Shown here piece by piece: positions 17,694 through 27,157 of a DNA stretch of 50,242 bases; position 1 is the first letter of the stretch; each line of letters starts with the position of its first letter. The notes under the pieces were generated by a model, which worked only from the letters and a program-made list of their open reading frames with translations, was not told the origin of the DNA and ran no database searches. Origin of the DNA: an uncultured Eubacterium sp. (GTDB lineage Bacteria > Bacillota > Clostridia > Lachnospirales > Lachnospiraceae); NCBI GenBank assembly GCA_958446835.1, contig CAUCXT010000019.1, positions 1-50,242 of the forward strand. The letters are read 5' to 3'. Position numbers and translations under genes: made by a program.

Positions 17694-18980
17694 TCACTCC
17701 ACCGCCGGAATCTTATCGTACAGCATCGCCCCCGCATACGCCGGCTTAGGCTCATTCTTCTCATCAAAGAGCAGCGGATACTCACCGCTTCTCCATGTGT
17801 TCTTGTCATTGATTCCCCATACTGTCACGCTTGTTATGTTATAGCCCGCTTCCCTAAGCTCCTTAAGTCCACTGAAAAGTACCTTGTATTTTCTTCCCTG
17901 TGTCTTGATATTGCTGTCCGTCTTTTCGTCCATTCCGATATCAAGCTCCGTTATCTGCACCTCATAGCCTGCCTCACAGAATTTTTTTACCGCTCCAAGG
18001 TACTTGAAGTGAATGTCATCTGTGATACTAAGATGTGACTGCATTCCAATGCCGTCTATAAGTCCTTCCTCCTTAGCCTGAGCCAGATGTGTGAGGATTG
18101 AGTCAACCTTATACATACAGCCATAGTCATTGTAGAAAAGCTTCATATAATCAGGGGCATATTTTCTCGCAAACACGAACGCCTGATAATAGTAATCCGC
18201 TCCCACTGTATCGTACCACTTGTTCTTTTTCATGCGGATGCCGTCCTCATCACCGTCACCTGTATCAAACGCCTCGTTACAGACGTCAACCGCATATATA
18301 AGCTCCGGATAGTTCTCATCAAAATAAGTGAGAACCGTCTTTATGTAATTTTCCATTCTCGCAAGCATAACGTCCCTCGAAACAAGAGTTCCATTATCCG
18401 TGTAGTCCTCCGTGAAAAACCAGTTCGGTGTCTGGCTGTGCCATACAAGTGTGTGAAGTCTTATCTTAATCCCATTATCCAGCGCAAACTTAATCGCCGG
18501 AGCACAACTGTCGAACTTCACAACAGGGTTGGTGTATGTCTCCTCAAGATTCGCCTGACATGCCGCCTTATCAAGAAGCGCATCCGGCTTCATCTCATTC
18601 TCACATGTCATGCTGTTAAAATTGTCAAGTATGGTTGCTCGAAGCTTCTTTCCCTCATTCTTTACAATGCTGCTAGGAAGCGCAACTCCAACCATGAAAT
18701 CATCCTTATAAAACTCATATAGCCCCTGCTCAAACTCATAAGTCTGTGAGGTTGTCTGCTCCTGTGCTGCTGTATCCTGTGTTTCTGCCTCCTGCGAAAG
18801 AGTCTCCTCAGGCGTTTGTGTCTGCGTTTCGCCTGTTGCCTCTGTGGAAATGCCATCCTGTGTGCCCGCACCTGCGGCACACCCTGACATCGCCAATGCC
18901 GCCGCTATCGTTATGGCTGTTACCGCCATTGTACCTTTTCTCAATATACCTTCTCTTCTCACTCTCATTCCCCAATTCAT
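17694..18980 (-). CDS. GH10 endo-1,4-beta-xylanase, lipoprotein
   Basis: A 428-aa secreted lipoprotein. The signal peptide ends in lipobox LAMSGC (Cys34), followed by a Thr/Gln/Glu-rich linker (about 35-82) and a single GH10 domain (about 85-425). Family motifs are LHTLVWHSQTPNWF, VDVCNEAFD with acid/base Glu236, and QITELDIGMD with nucleophile Glu345. It hydrolyses internal beta-1,4 links of xylan at the cell surface and supplies oligosaccharides for import. No carbohydrate-binding module is present. It starts 6 bp after the SGNH esterase gene, in one operon. The TCAT repeat flanking the MITE-like element overlaps the last base of its stop codon. Confidence 0.95.
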   Translation of the reverse strand: MNWGMRVRREGILRKGTMAVTAITIAAALAMSGCAAGAGTQDGISTEATGETQTQTPEETLSQEAETQDTAAQEQTTSQTYEFEQGLYEFYKDDFMVGVALPSSIVKNEGKKLRATILDNFNSMTCENEMKPDALLDKAACQANLEETYTNPVVKFDSCAPAIKFALDNGIKIRLHTLVWHSQTPNWFFTEDYTDNGTLVSRDVMLARMENYIKTVLTYFDENYPELIYAVDVCNEAFDTGDGDEDGIRMKKNKWYDTVGADYYYQAFVFARKYAPDYMKLFYNDYGCMYKVDSILTHLAQAKEEGLIDGIGMQSHLSITDDIHFKYLGAVKKFCEAGYEVQITELDIGMDEKTDSNIKTQGRKYKVLFSGLKELREAGYNITSVTVWGINDKNTWRSGEYPLLFDEKNEPKPAYAGAMLYDKIPAVE

Positions 18981-18986
18981 ATATGT

Positions 18987-20729
18987 TTACCTAACAACTC
19001 CGAAGCCAAGGATTGTGAAATCCTTGTTTTCATCACCTGCCGCCATCCTTACCTCAACATGGTAGAGTGCCTGCTCCCTGTCCGAAAAGCAGATAAGTGG
19101 ATTGCAGTGTGTCCAGCCATTCTTTCTAGGGTCCGCCGTAAGAACCTTCTCCCCATCCACGAACACCTCCGCCTTTCCGGCATCCGCTGAGGCTGAATCC
19201 TTGTTAATCATAATGAGCGAACGGCACTTTATATCGAACTCCATCGCGCGTCCACTTCTGTCATGCTTCCAATTATATGGGAATTCCGGTGTTGTTTCAA
19301 TGTTCATGTCCATCTCAACGCACTGGAGTTCCTCATCGATACGGTTGAAGCCGCCCATGTCGAAATTCCACACAATATCCATTGCCGGAAGATTCTGCCT
19401 GTCAAAGAGTTCCACCTTCTCGAAGCTCTTTCCGTAATGCGGTGCAACACTCTCATTGTCAAAAGCGGTATCTCCGATAGCTTTAAGTGCTTCATTCAAA
19501 TCCCCACCTGCTGTTTCAAGAGCCTTCTGCGCTTTAATGTCCACTTTCTCAAAAAGTGTGCCCAGACAGTCTGCCATGACCTTATGTCCGGCATTCGTCG
19601 GATGAAAGCAATCATAGAAATACTGATTCTTAGTGATAATTCTTCTTGAGGCATCATAAAACTGCGGTACTACGCACTCCTTCACGCTTACCATCGGAAG
19701 CTTATAGTTGAAGCCTACCGGTCTTAACCTCTCCTCAAGGTTATAATCGTCCGAAAATACAGCGAACAGCAGTACCACAGCAGGTTCATTTTCCGACACC
19801 AGAATCTTTCGGACAAGTGACTCATAGCATACACCGTTCGTCTCATCGCCCGCATCATTCACCGCGAACTCGACAACTACTATATCCGGCTGCACGGTAA
19901 AATTTCTGAGGACATCCCTCTCGTATCTTATCATTCCAAGCTCGGACGGTGTCCCTCCGACTCCTGCCTTTATATAGTGAATGTTGTCCCCATCACCGAA
20001 CATGCTGCAAAGCGCCTTGTAGGTCTTATATGCATAGCACTCCGTATTGATTGGAATTGCTCCTGCCCCCTGTGTTATTGAGCCGCCGATGAATGCAATC
20101 GTTACATCCTGTCCTGCCCTTGCCTTGCACAGTGCCTTCTCAAGCCTTTTTGTATCCCCAAGGTTCACCAGTGAAGCTTCAAGCATCCTTTTGTATTCTG
20201 CCGACCCGAAATCAATATCATTCTCCTCCGGCATATCAGGCGCCGTATAACCATCATTCAGATAAAGCTTAACCGAAACCTTGGCAAACTTTCCAGCCTC
20301 CTTCATCTCGAACCTTATCTGTCCGATAATGTCATCATCAGCAGACCACTCAACATCACTTAACTTGATAATGTTTTCCATGCCATCTGCGACTACAGTC
20401 CTCCTTATGGTGGTTCCCGATACATAAGGATTCGTCTTTCCGTACATCTGGAAAACGAAATCTACCGCCTCAGGCTTTTCCATCTCAACCGTAACGCCGA
20501 TACTGTACACCAGCTTCTTAAAATCCTCTGTTTTTACAAGCATCGAAAGCATGCCTTCATCTTCAATTCCGCCGACAAGCTTGGCACTGCTCACAATTCT
20601 TCCGTCACTCTGATATAAAAACTGGACACCGCCGCCGGACTGTGCCGGCGAACCGAATATATCCTTATTTCTCATTATATAGAACCCCATACGCTTCTTT
20701 TCCGGGTCTCTAGGTGCTGCTACTCCCAT
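18987..20729 (-). CDS. SGNH-family carbohydrate esterase, probable acetylxylan esterase
   Basis: A 580-aa protein: N-terminal beta-sandwich (about 1-165), SGNH hydrolase domain (about 208-400), C-terminal beta-rich domain (about 425-580). SGNH blocks are visible: FIGGSITQGAG with nucleophile Ser217, a Gly in block II (AGVGGTPSELG), VEFAVNDAG for the Asn block, and DCFHPTNAGH with the Asp/His of block V. No signal peptide, so cytoplasmic. The ATG at 20729 has GGAG 7 nt upstream; an 8-codon upstream extension is less likely. Placed between GH8 and GH10 genes, it probably deacetylates imported xylo-oligosaccharides. The exact CE family is not certain. Confidence 0.85.
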   Translation of the reverse strand: MGVAAPRDPEKKRMGFYIMRNKDIFGSPAQSGGGVQFLYQSDGRIVSSAKLVGGIEDEGMLSMLVKTEDFKKLVYSIGVTVEMEKPEAVDFVFQMYGKTNPYVSGTTIRRTVVADGMENIIKLSDVEWSADDDIIGQIRFEMKEAGKFAKVSVKLYLNDGYTAPDMPEENDIDFGSAEYKRMLEASLVNLGDTKRLEKALCKARAGQDVTIAFIGGSITQGAGAIPINTECYAYKTYKALCSMFGDGDNIHYIKAGVGGTPSELGMIRYERDVLRNFTVQPDIVVVEFAVNDAGDETNGVCYESLVRKILVSENEPAVVLLFAVFSDDYNLEERLRPVGFNYKLPMVSVKECVVPQFYDASRRIITKNQYFYDCFHPTNAGHKVMADCLGTLFEKVDIKAQKALETAGGDLNEALKAIGDTAFDNESVAPHYGKSFEKVELFDRQNLPAMDIVWNFDMGGFNRIDEELQCVEMDMNIETTPEFPYNWKHDRSGRAMEFDIKCRSLIMINKDSASADAGKAEVFVDGEKVLTADPRKNGWTHCNPLICFSDREQALYHVEVRMAAGDENKDFTILGFGVVR

Positions 20730-20781
20730 CTTTATTCTCCTTTTTACACACATATTACATAAGCAATTTCAAAAATTGCTT

Positions 20782-21930
20782 CTAATAAATCCTGTAATTT
20801 CCGCTGAGCGCCAAAAATGCGAAGAAATACAGACAATTGTCATAATATCTCCACCTTCCGTTTCTAAGCTCAGTGTGGTAGAAACGCTCTATCCACTCCC
20901 TGCTTATTGAAATGTCCTTCACCGCAAGAGAGCCCTGCGCTATCGTAGCCGGAAGCCCGGTGGGATGAAGTGCATACGCGCCTACCTTAGCGCCATCGAC
21001 CTCATATATTGAAAAACTGTTCCTTCTTCCGTCCTCTGCAAGGAAACGCTGTATATTCTCCGCCGCTCTGCACTGTCCTACATCAATCCCGAACCACTCA
21101 TAATCTAGTCCTATATTGGCAACCGTTCTGTATGAATCACTGAAAAACCAGTCATGCCTGTCCCTTGTCCACGGAAGTCCTCTTCTCATAGGGCTGCCAT
21201 CAAACTCTGCGTATTCTGCCGAAAACCCGGTGACAGGATTACATGCCTTTACAAGATACTCACGGCTTGCCTTAGCTGCCTCCTTAAAGAAAGCTCTGTC
21301 CTCCTCGTAAGCCCACAGTGCAAACAACTCATAAAAATGTGGGAGGTGGTATGATGGGTCGGTAAAATCCACCCCCGGAACGAAAAGTATCTGATGATTC
21401 TCTCTGTTCCACATAGGCTCACCCGGTCTGCCGTTCTCACCCTTATGTATGCACGCGTGAAGAATCTCACATGCCTCCTTCTCATAGTTGAATATCCCCT
21501 CGCCGTTTCCCCAGCGGTGTGCGGCAAAAAACAGTGCCATCGCAAAGAACTCCTCACCGTCCGGCGCAGGTCCGGAGGCATTCCTCTTGCCGTTCGTTGC
21601 ACATGACCATGCAAAATATCCCTCGTTCTCCCCTTCGCTCATCCACATATATGTCTTAGCCCATTTCCAGATTCTATCGAATTCATCTTTCATATCAAGC
21701 TGGACGCATATCATCATTCCGTAGGACATTCCCTCTGTCCTTACGTCATTATTACCGGTGTCGCAGATATATCCCATATCCGTCCCTACCGGATAATAGA
21801 CCCTCTCATCATCCCCACCGTAAAAATAATAGTCCTTGATGTCCTCAAGTCTCTGTGCTATATCATTCATCCCTATGCCTACTTCCGTAAACATGTTTCT
21901 GTATTTCTTTCCCGCGAACTGATTTGCCAT
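20782..21930 (-). CDS. GH8 reducing-end xylose-releasing exo-oligoxylanase (Rex type)
   Basis: A 382-aa cytoplasmic GH8 enzyme. The N-terminal part matches Rex-type proteins: GYICDTGNNDVRTEGMSYGM with general acid Glu66, then GPAPDGEEFFAMALFFA. The catalytic Asp is probably Asp265 in WFFSDSYRT. Members release single xylose units from the reducing end of xylo-oligosaccharides. AAGGAG lies 8 nt before the ATG. It is the first gene of the xylan operon, 52 bp ahead of the esterase gene, with a TTGACA-containing promoter upstream. Confidence 0.93.
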   Translation of the reverse strand: MANQFAGKKYRNMFTEVGIGMNDIAQRLEDIKDYYFYGGDDERVYYPVGTDMGYICDTGNNDVRTEGMSYGMMICVQLDMKDEFDRIWKWAKTYMWMSEGENEGYFAWSCATNGKRNASGPAPDGEEFFAMALFFAAHRWGNGEGIFNYEKEACEILHACIHKGENGRPGEPMWNRENHQILFVPGVDFTDPSYHLPHFYELFALWAYEEDRAFFKEAAKASREYLVKACNPVTGFSAEYAEFDGSPMRRGLPWTRDRHDWFFSDSYRTVANIGLDYEWFGIDVGQCRAAENIQRFLAEDGRRNSFSIYEVDGAKVGAYALHPTGLPATIAQGSLAVKDISISREWIERFYHTELRNGRWRYYDNCLYFFAFLALSGNYRIY

Positions 21931-21978
21931 GCTGTTTCTCCTTAATAAAATATACTGATTTTATTCTATAACAGCATG

Positions 21979-22006
21979 GATTTATTAGCTTATTAAAAAA
22001 TGTCAA
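21979..22006 (-). promoter_or_regulatory. Putative promoter of xylan operon
   Basis: TTGACA (complement of 22001-22006) is followed after 15-16 bp by ATAAAT/TAAATC (complement of 21979-21985), about 50 bp ahead of the GH8 ATG. The -10 match is only moderate. It lies just beyond the terminator hairpin that ends the urease operon. Confidence 0.45.
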
Positions 22007-22031
22007 CATATCATCAATTATTGCTAAAAGC

Positions 22032-22073
22032 AAAAAACTGGGACAGGGTGTCAGACCCCTGTCCCAGTTTTTT
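22032..22073 (-). terminator. Intrinsic terminator of urease operon built from GTCTGACACC repeat
   Basis: A perfect 17-bp stem (22032-22048 with 22057-22073) has an 8-nt loop and an A-tract/T-tract at its base, giving a strong terminator for the minus strand. The ureD stop codon (complement of 22051-22053) lies in the loop, so the last ureD codons are part of the repeat. It belongs to the repeat family also seen near 37937, 45726 and 48207. Confidence 0.88.
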
Positions 22074-22824
22074 CTGCTATCTTTTTGTTGAGTTGATATA
22101 ATTCTTCACCACTATTGCCAAGCGTTCTCAAAAGTATTCCCCTTTTGCATCTGGTCACCCCGGCAAAAACATGCGAAGCTTCATAGATTTCCTTTATCTG
22201 CGTTATCAGCTCATCCGGATATCCGTCATCGCCTAGATAGATATACAACATTCCATTATGCGTGTAATCTCCCCACATACCTATGGATTCGTAGTTGATT
22301 TCACGCGGCGAAATCAAGGTGTGGTCGGCAAAGCCTAACTCTCCGTCCACATATACCTTCGTCCTGCTCTTAAACCGCTTAAGAGCATATCTTTCGCCCA
22401 TTCCCACCCTGCCGCATGAGAAAACATCACTGTAAACAAACCTTGATGAGCCGGACAGATGGATTTCGTTGACCGCAGCATAGTCACTGTTGGCATACGG
22501 TATCGCAGGAAATGGCAGATATTTTAATGAAGCGTTTTTATCAACATTTATTTTCAGATATTTGACGGCTCTGTCATCCTTCGTATCCAGAATCTTTTCG
22601 TAGCTCTGGGACAGAAAAGTGACATCGGCATTCTCCTCCACGGAAATTGCACATTCAAACCTGTCCCCGGCAAGCAGCCCGGCTGAGGATGACATTAAAA
22701 TTACCTCCATTTTTTCACCGTCCATAAATGGGTGCATTATCTTGTACGGCGGTGTAAAATAGATATTCTTTATGTTTGTTTTTCCATATTCATAGTTACA
22801 TACAAGCTCAAGCCTGCTCTCCAT
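22051..22824 (-). CDS. ureD: Urease accessory protein UreD (UreH)
   Basis: A 257-aa urease maturation scaffold that binds apo-urease with UreF and UreG and channels nickel to the active site. Family features include MHPFMDGEKMEVILMSSSAGLLAGDRFE near residues 31-58 and FSCGRVGMGERYALKRF in the middle. It follows ureG after 2 bp and is last in the operon. Its C-terminal residues TGTGV and stop codon are encoded by the palindromic terminator repeat, so the natural C-terminus seems to have been rewritten by that element. Confidence 0.93.
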   Translation of the reverse strand: MESRLELVCNYEYGKTNIKNIYFTPPYKIMHPFMDGEKMEVILMSSSAGLLAGDRFECAISVEENADVTFLSQSYEKILDTKDDRAVKYLKINVDKNASLKYLPFPAIPYANSDYAAVNEIHLSGSSRFVYSDVFSCGRVGMGERYALKRFKSRTKVYVDGELGFADHTLISPREINYESIGMWGDYTHNGMLYIYLGDDGYPDELITQIKEIYEASHVFAGVTRCKRGILLRTLGNSGEELYQLNKKIAEKTGTGV

Positions 22825-22826
22825 AT

Positions 22827-23435
22827 CTAAATCCCTTCAAACAAAACATCCTTTTTTATCCAGTTAATCACGTCATCAAGTCCTTCCAGAGTCATAAGGT
22901 TCGTGAACACAAACGGTCTGTCCCCTCTCATTCTCTTTGAGTCGGAAGCCATCACCTCAAGGCTTGCACCGACCATCGGGGCTAAATCTGTCTTGTTGAT
23001 GACAAGCAGATCCGAACGCGTGACACCCGGACCACCCTTTCTAGGTATCTTCTCTCCCTGCGCGACGTCAATCACATATATCGTGGCATCCGCAAGGTCG
23101 GGACTGAATGTCGCGGACAGGTTATCTCCGCCGCTTTCCACAAAAATAATCTGTACATCGGGGAATTTCTCTGCCATCTGCTCTACAGCCTCAAGATTCA
23201 TCGAGCAGTCTTCCCTTATCGCGGTATGCGGACAACCGCCTGTCTCCACGCCGACAATTCTCTCCTTCGGGAGCGCGGAATTTTTTATGAGAAATTCAGC
23301 ATCCTCCTTTGTGTAGATATCATTTGTGATTACACAAATACTGTATTCCTCAGACATAACTCTGGTTAGTCTTTCTATAAGGGCGGTCTTACCTGAACCT
23401 ACAGGTCCACCCACTCCGATTTTCACATAACTCAT
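22827..23435 (-). CDS. ureG: Urease accessory GTPase UreG
   Basis: A 202-aa SIMIBI-class GTPase that couples GTP hydrolysis to nickel delivery into urease. Visible motifs are the P-loop GVGGPVGSGKTALIE (residues 7-21), the nickel-binding CPH in GVETGGCPHTAIREDCSMN, the switch region VESGGDNLSATFSPDLAD, and the guanine-specificity NKTDLA. The length is normal. It is 16 bp downstream of ureF. Confidence 0.97.
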   Translation of the reverse strand: MSYVKIGVGGPVGSGKTALIERLTRVMSEEYSICVITNDIYTKEDAEFLIKNSALPKERIVGVETGGCPHTAIREDCSMNLEAVEQMAEKFPDVQIIFVESGGDNLSATFSPDLADATIYVIDVAQGEKIPRKGGPGVTRSDLLVINKTDLAPMVGASLEVMASDSKRMRGDRPFVFTNLMTLEGLDDVINWIKKDVLFEGI

Positions 23436-23451
23436 AACTATATCCTCACTT

Positions 23452-24129
23452 TCAGCTCATATACTGCCGCGAATAAAGATATTCATGGCGCATGCTCTCG
23501 ATATCGAACATGCTGCCACCGGCTCCAAGGTCATCAATCGACAGTGTGAGCGCCTTTCTTATAGCTTCCTCTATTTCCGGCAGCGATTTATTTAACACAG
23601 CCTGACCCTTCGCCTGCGAAAGCGGAACAGTCTTAACAGCATTCGTAACCATGGCGCTTAGCTGGCTGTACAGAAATATCTCTGCCGCCTCCTCCTTATC
23701 CATGCCTATATCCTTTGCATACAATGCCACACTGATCGGATACACGCCGTTTGCCTCCTTGCACCTTATCAGCCTTCCATATTCCATCAGAAACGGATAT
23801 GCCTCTTCGTCAATATCCTGCCATATCTTTACGAATCTGAGTGCAAGCTTCGCGCTTCCGTTTCTGACCTCAGAAGGTGCCTTCAGTACAAAGGCAAGCT
23901 CATCAAGCTCCTTTATGTCATGGTCATACGCCAATATAAATGTCAACAGGTCATTGTAACAGCATATCGACAGATAGCTCTCAATATATTCTCGCAAAAG
24001 CTCAGGGCTTGTAAGCTTTTCTTCAAGCACAAAGGTTTCAAGTCCGTTCGATAATGTGAACTGTCCTATCGGGAACATGCTGTCATTTGCCTGAAGCATA
24101 CCCAGCAGACCTATACTCCGGCTATTCAT
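23452..24129 (-). CDS. ureF: Urease accessory protein UreF
   Basis: A 225-aa all-helical urease accessory protein that acts with UreD and controls UreG GTPase. Typical segments are LLGMLQANDSMFPIGQFTLS at the N-terminus and SQLSAMVTNAVKTVPLSQAKGQ near residues 165-190. I place the start at ATG 24129, which overlaps the ureE stop (ATGAATAG). The longer open frame upstream is only antisense-like read-through of the His-rich ureE end. The C-terminus ends in YLYSRQYMS. Confidence 0.94.
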   Translation of the reverse strand: MNSRSIGLLGMLQANDSMFPIGQFTLSNGLETFVLEEKLTSPELLREYIESYLSICCYNDLLTFILAYDHDIKELDELAFVLKAPSEVRNGSAKLALRFVKIWQDIDEEAYPFLMEYGRLIRCKEANGVYPISVALYAKDIGMDKEEAAEIFLYSQLSAMVTNAVKTVPLSQAKGQAVLNKSLPEIEEAIRKALTLSIDDLGAGGSMFDIESMRHEYLYSRQYMS

Positions 24130-24601
24130 TATCGCCACCGGCAGCCCCATGGTGACTGTGGTGTTCATGGTGCCCATGCGCCTTACATACAATGTAGTCC
24201 GTGAATTCCTCATTTACCCGTTCAACCTTAAAGCCCAGCTTCTTCATGTAGAGAAAAGTAGGTTCATCATATACAACCTCCACAAAATCAGCGGTTATCT
24301 TAGGTGACAGGTGTCTGTTTCCAAGCTCGAAGCATGCCCTTCCCATCTCCTCCATGCTGGATACGCTTACCTTCAAAAGCTCTGTCGGCAGAACCTTCAC
24401 CACATATATACTGTCATCCGTCTCACCCAGAATGTCTCCCTGCGTAAGTGTGCAGGCTACGGCAACACCAATCTCCGTGCCATCCTCCGCAATCTTTTTT
24501 ATTCTCTTTTTCTCAAGCTCAAACCATTCAAAATTCACCGGAACTATCTTTTTGTCCGTCTTAAATCTATTTATATTTCCAATAATATGCTCTGTAACCA
24601 T
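24122..24601 (-). CDS. ureE: Urease nickel metallochaperone UreE with His-rich tail
   Basis: A 159-aa nickel carrier for urease maturation. An N-terminal peptide-binding-like domain (about 1-70) is followed by the metal-binding domain (about 75-140) and a His-rich C-terminus (HGHHEHHSHHG) that can store several Ni ions. It lies 11 bp after ureC and its stop overlaps the ureF start. A His-rich UreE suggests nickel buffering in this host. Confidence 0.95.
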   Translation of the reverse strand: MVTEHIIGNINRFKTDKKIVPVNFEWFELEKKRIKKIAEDGTEIGVAVACTLTQGDILGETDDSIYVVKVLPTELLKVSVSSMEEMGRACFELGNRHLSPKITADFVEVVYDEPTFLYMKKLGFKVERVNEEFTDYIVCKAHGHHEHHSHHGAAGGDNE

Positions 24602-24612
24602 AATCCACCTCG

Positions 24613-26325
24613 CTAAAACATCAAATATCTCTGTGCTAATGCCAGCTTATCAAATGGCTCACAGGTGATAACCTCTCCATCGACCTTTACCGTATAATTC
24701 TCAGGATTAACCTCCAGCTTGGCAATCCTGTCATTGTACTTCATGTCCTTCTTGCCTATATTTCTGCAATCCGATACCGGAACAACATTCTTGTTCAGCC
24801 CGAGTCGTTCCTTAATTCCGCTGTCAAAGGCATAGCGTGAGACGAATGTCATTGAGGTTCTGTTCACGGCAAGTCCCTTTCCGCCAAACATATCCGTGTA
24901 GACAACAGGCTGCGGTGTAGGAATTGAGGCGTTGGCATCTCCCATTCTTGAGGCGCATATAAATCCACCCTTTATAATATGCTCCGGCTTGACACCGAAC
25001 ATATCAGGACGCCACAGGACCAAATCAGCCAGCTTGCCGACCTCAACAGAGCCGACATACTTAGAAATTCCGTGAGTGATAGCCGGATTAATAGTATATT
25101 TTGAAATATACCTCTTTACCCTCAGGTTGTCGTTCCTCTCATTGTCACCATCAAGGATTCCCCTCTGCTGCTTCATCTTGTCCGCAGTCTGCCATGTACG
25201 CGTAATCACCTCGCCGACACGTCCCATAGCCTGTGAATCTGAGCTCATCATTGAGAAGATACCCATATCGTGAAGCACATCCTCCGCCGCTATCGTTTCC
25301 GGACGTATTCTTGAATCCGCAAAGGCAATGTCCTCCTTGTTATTCTTGTCAAGATGATGGCATACCATGAGCATATCCAGATGTTCGTCAATGGTATTCT
25401 TAGTATACGGCATCGTCGGGTTGGTTGATGACGGAAGTACGTTCGGCATCTGGGCTGCACGGATAATATCCGGAGCATGTCCCCCACCTGCACCCTCCGT
25501 GTGGTATGTGTGGATGGTTCTTCCGCCAAAAGCATTTATTGTGCTCTCAACAAATCCACCTTCATTCAACGTATCAGTATGTATTGATACCTGAACATCA
25601 TATTTGTCGGCAACGTCAAGGCATGTCGAAATAGCCTTAGGCGTAGACCCCCAGTCCTCATGCAGCTTAAGTCCGCACGCACCTGCCCTCACCTGCTCCT
25701 CCAGTGTCTCATGTGATGATGAGTTGCCCTTTCCAAGAAATCCAAGGTTCATAGGCTCATTCTCTGCTGCCTCAAGCATCTTCTCGATATTGTACTGTCC
25801 GGGTGTACAGGTTGTGGCATTCGTTCCGTCCGAAGGACCGCAGCCTCCGCCAATCATTGTTGTAACACCACTGTACAGTGCCGTATGTATCTGTGTAGGA
25901 GAAATGAAATGAATATGTGTATCTATGCCGCCAGCTGTCACGATAAGCCCTTCGCCCGCCATAGCCTCAGTTGAAGCACCTATTATCATTCCCGGTGTCA
26001 CTCCATCCATGATATGTGGATTTCCGGCTTTTCCTATGCCCGAAATCTTACCGTTCTTTATTCCGATATCAGCTTTATAAATTCCGGTATAGTCTATAAT
26101 CAATGCGCTCGTGATTACCAGATCAAGGCATTCCTCATCAGTATGTGTCGATGACTGTCCCATTCCGTCTCTGAGCGACTTTCCGCCGCCGAATTTTGCC
26201 TCATCGCCATATACACAATAATCCTTTTCGACCTCGACAATCAGGGATGTATCACCTAATCTTACCCTGTCACCTGTTGTCGGTCCATACATTGCCGCAT
26301 ATTCCTTTTTAGATATTTCGTACAT
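24613..26325 (-). CDS. ureC: Urease alpha subunit UreC
   Basis: A 570-aa catalytic subunit that hydrolyses urea to ammonia and carbamate at a di-nickel centre. All key residues are present: His137 and His139 (THIHF), carbamylated Lys220 (GLKLHEDWG), His249 (SIHTDTLNE), His275 (TYHTEGAGGGH), the mobile-flap Cys322/His323 (MVCHHLDKN), and Asp363 (SSDSQAMGRVGE). The length is standard for bacteria. It starts 13 bp after the fused ureAB gene. Confidence 0.98.
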   Translation of the reverse strand: MYEISKKEYAAMYGPTTGDRVRLGDTSLIVEVEKDYCVYGDEAKFGGGKSLRDGMGQSSTHTDEECLDLVITSALIIDYTGIYKADIGIKNGKISGIGKAGNPHIMDGVTPGMIIGASTEAMAGEGLIVTAGGIDTHIHFISPTQIHTALYSGVTTMIGGGCGPSDGTNATTCTPGQYNIEKMLEAAENEPMNLGFLGKGNSSSHETLEEQVRAGACGLKLHEDWGSTPKAISTCLDVADKYDVQVSIHTDTLNEGGFVESTINAFGGRTIHTYHTEGAGGGHAPDIIRAAQMPNVLPSSTNPTMPYTKNTIDEHLDMLMVCHHLDKNNKEDIAFADSRIRPETIAAEDVLHDMGIFSMMSSDSQAMGRVGEVITRTWQTADKMKQQRGILDGDNERNDNLRVKRYISKYTINPAITHGISKYVGSVEVGKLADLVLWRPDMFGVKPEHIIKGGFICASRMGDANASIPTPQPVVYTDMFGGKGLAVNRTSMTFVSRYAFDSGIKERLGLNKNVVPVSDCRNIGKKDMKYNDRIAKLEVNPENYTVKVDGEVITCEPFDKLALAQRYLMF

Positions 26326-26338
26326 CTGCCTTCACCTC

Positions 26339-27019
26339 CTATATTCCCTTAAAGCCTGACTCTTTGGCTTTTTTAAACGCTGCCTCCCTGACATTCTCAT
26401 CATCGAAGGAGCCCTCTACAAGTCCGTTCAAGCCATGACCTTCCCTGCTTCCGCCTATCGCTACAAGCTGTACCTTCTTAGATTCACCCGGCTCGAAACG
26501 CACCGCGGTGCCAGCCGGAATATCAAGCCTCATGCCAAAGCTCGCCTTTCTGTCAAACATAAGCTCCTTGTTGACCTCAAAGAAATGGAAATGTGAACCG
26601 ACCTGCACCGGTCTGTCCGCTGTATTTACCACAACAACTTCCACCGTGTCCTTTCCGTCATTGAGCCTGATCGTTCCCTCGTCAATTAACAGCTCTCCCG
26701 GAATCAGCTTTCCTGTTGTCGTAATAGGATCATGTACCGTGACCAGCTTGGTTCCATCCGGAAATGTAGCCTCAATCTGGATTTCGTGAATCATCTGTGC
26801 CACACCATCCATCACATCCTCGGGCTTAAGCAGCTTTCTTCCAAGCTGCATAAGCTCTGCAACGCTTTTTCCCTCGCGCGCAAGTTCAAGAAGCTCCTTT
26901 GAGATATAGGCAACCGACTCCGGATAATTAAGCTTTATTCCCTTTTTTAATCTGCCCTCAGCTACAGTTCCGGCGTAATGCAGCTCCAGCTTATCTAATT
27001 CTCTCGGTGTTAAATGCAT
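26339..27019 (-). CDS. ureAB: Fused urease gamma-beta subunit
   Basis: A 226-aa fusion of the gamma subunit (about 1-100, MHLTPRELDKLELHYAGTVA through MIHEIQIEATFPDGTKLVTV) and the beta subunit (about 106-226, IPGELLIDEGTIRLNDGK, VGSHFHFFEVNKELMFDR). Most bacteria encode these as separate ureA and ureB; a fused arrangement is known, for example, in Helicobacter. It is the first gene of the urease operon. GGAGGA lies upstream of the ATG, and its 5' leader contains a terminator-like hairpin. Confidence 0.95.
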   Translation of the reverse strand: MHLTPRELDKLELHYAGTVAEGRLKKGIKLNYPESVAYISKELLELAREGKSVAELMQLGRKLLKPEDVMDGVAQMIHEIQIEATFPDGTKLVTVHDPITTTGKLIPGELLIDEGTIRLNDGKDTVEVVVVNTADRPVQVGSHFHFFEVNKELMFDRKASFGMRLDIPAGTAVRFEPGESKKVQLVAIGGSREGHGLNGLVEGSFDDENVREAAFKKAKESGFKGI

Positions 27020-27093
27020 ACTGTCCTCCTATTATTGATGTATTTGTAATAATCTCTGTCTGCCAAACTGATATAAACAGCTTCCGGAGAATC

Positions 27094-27129
27094 AAAAAGG
27101 GCGCACCCCAAATGATGGGGTGCGCCCTT
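27094..27129 (-). terminator. Leader terminator/attenuator upstream of ureAB
   Basis: A perfect 13-bp GC-rich stem (27097-27109 with 27117-27129), 7-nt loop and a run of five Ts on the minus strand begin about 22 nt after the predicted start. Lying inside the leader, it should stop most transcripts unless antiterminated, or it may end a very short RNA. Confidence 0.75.
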
Positions 27130-27157
27130 GCACTCACGGATTAATCTTTATGGATTT

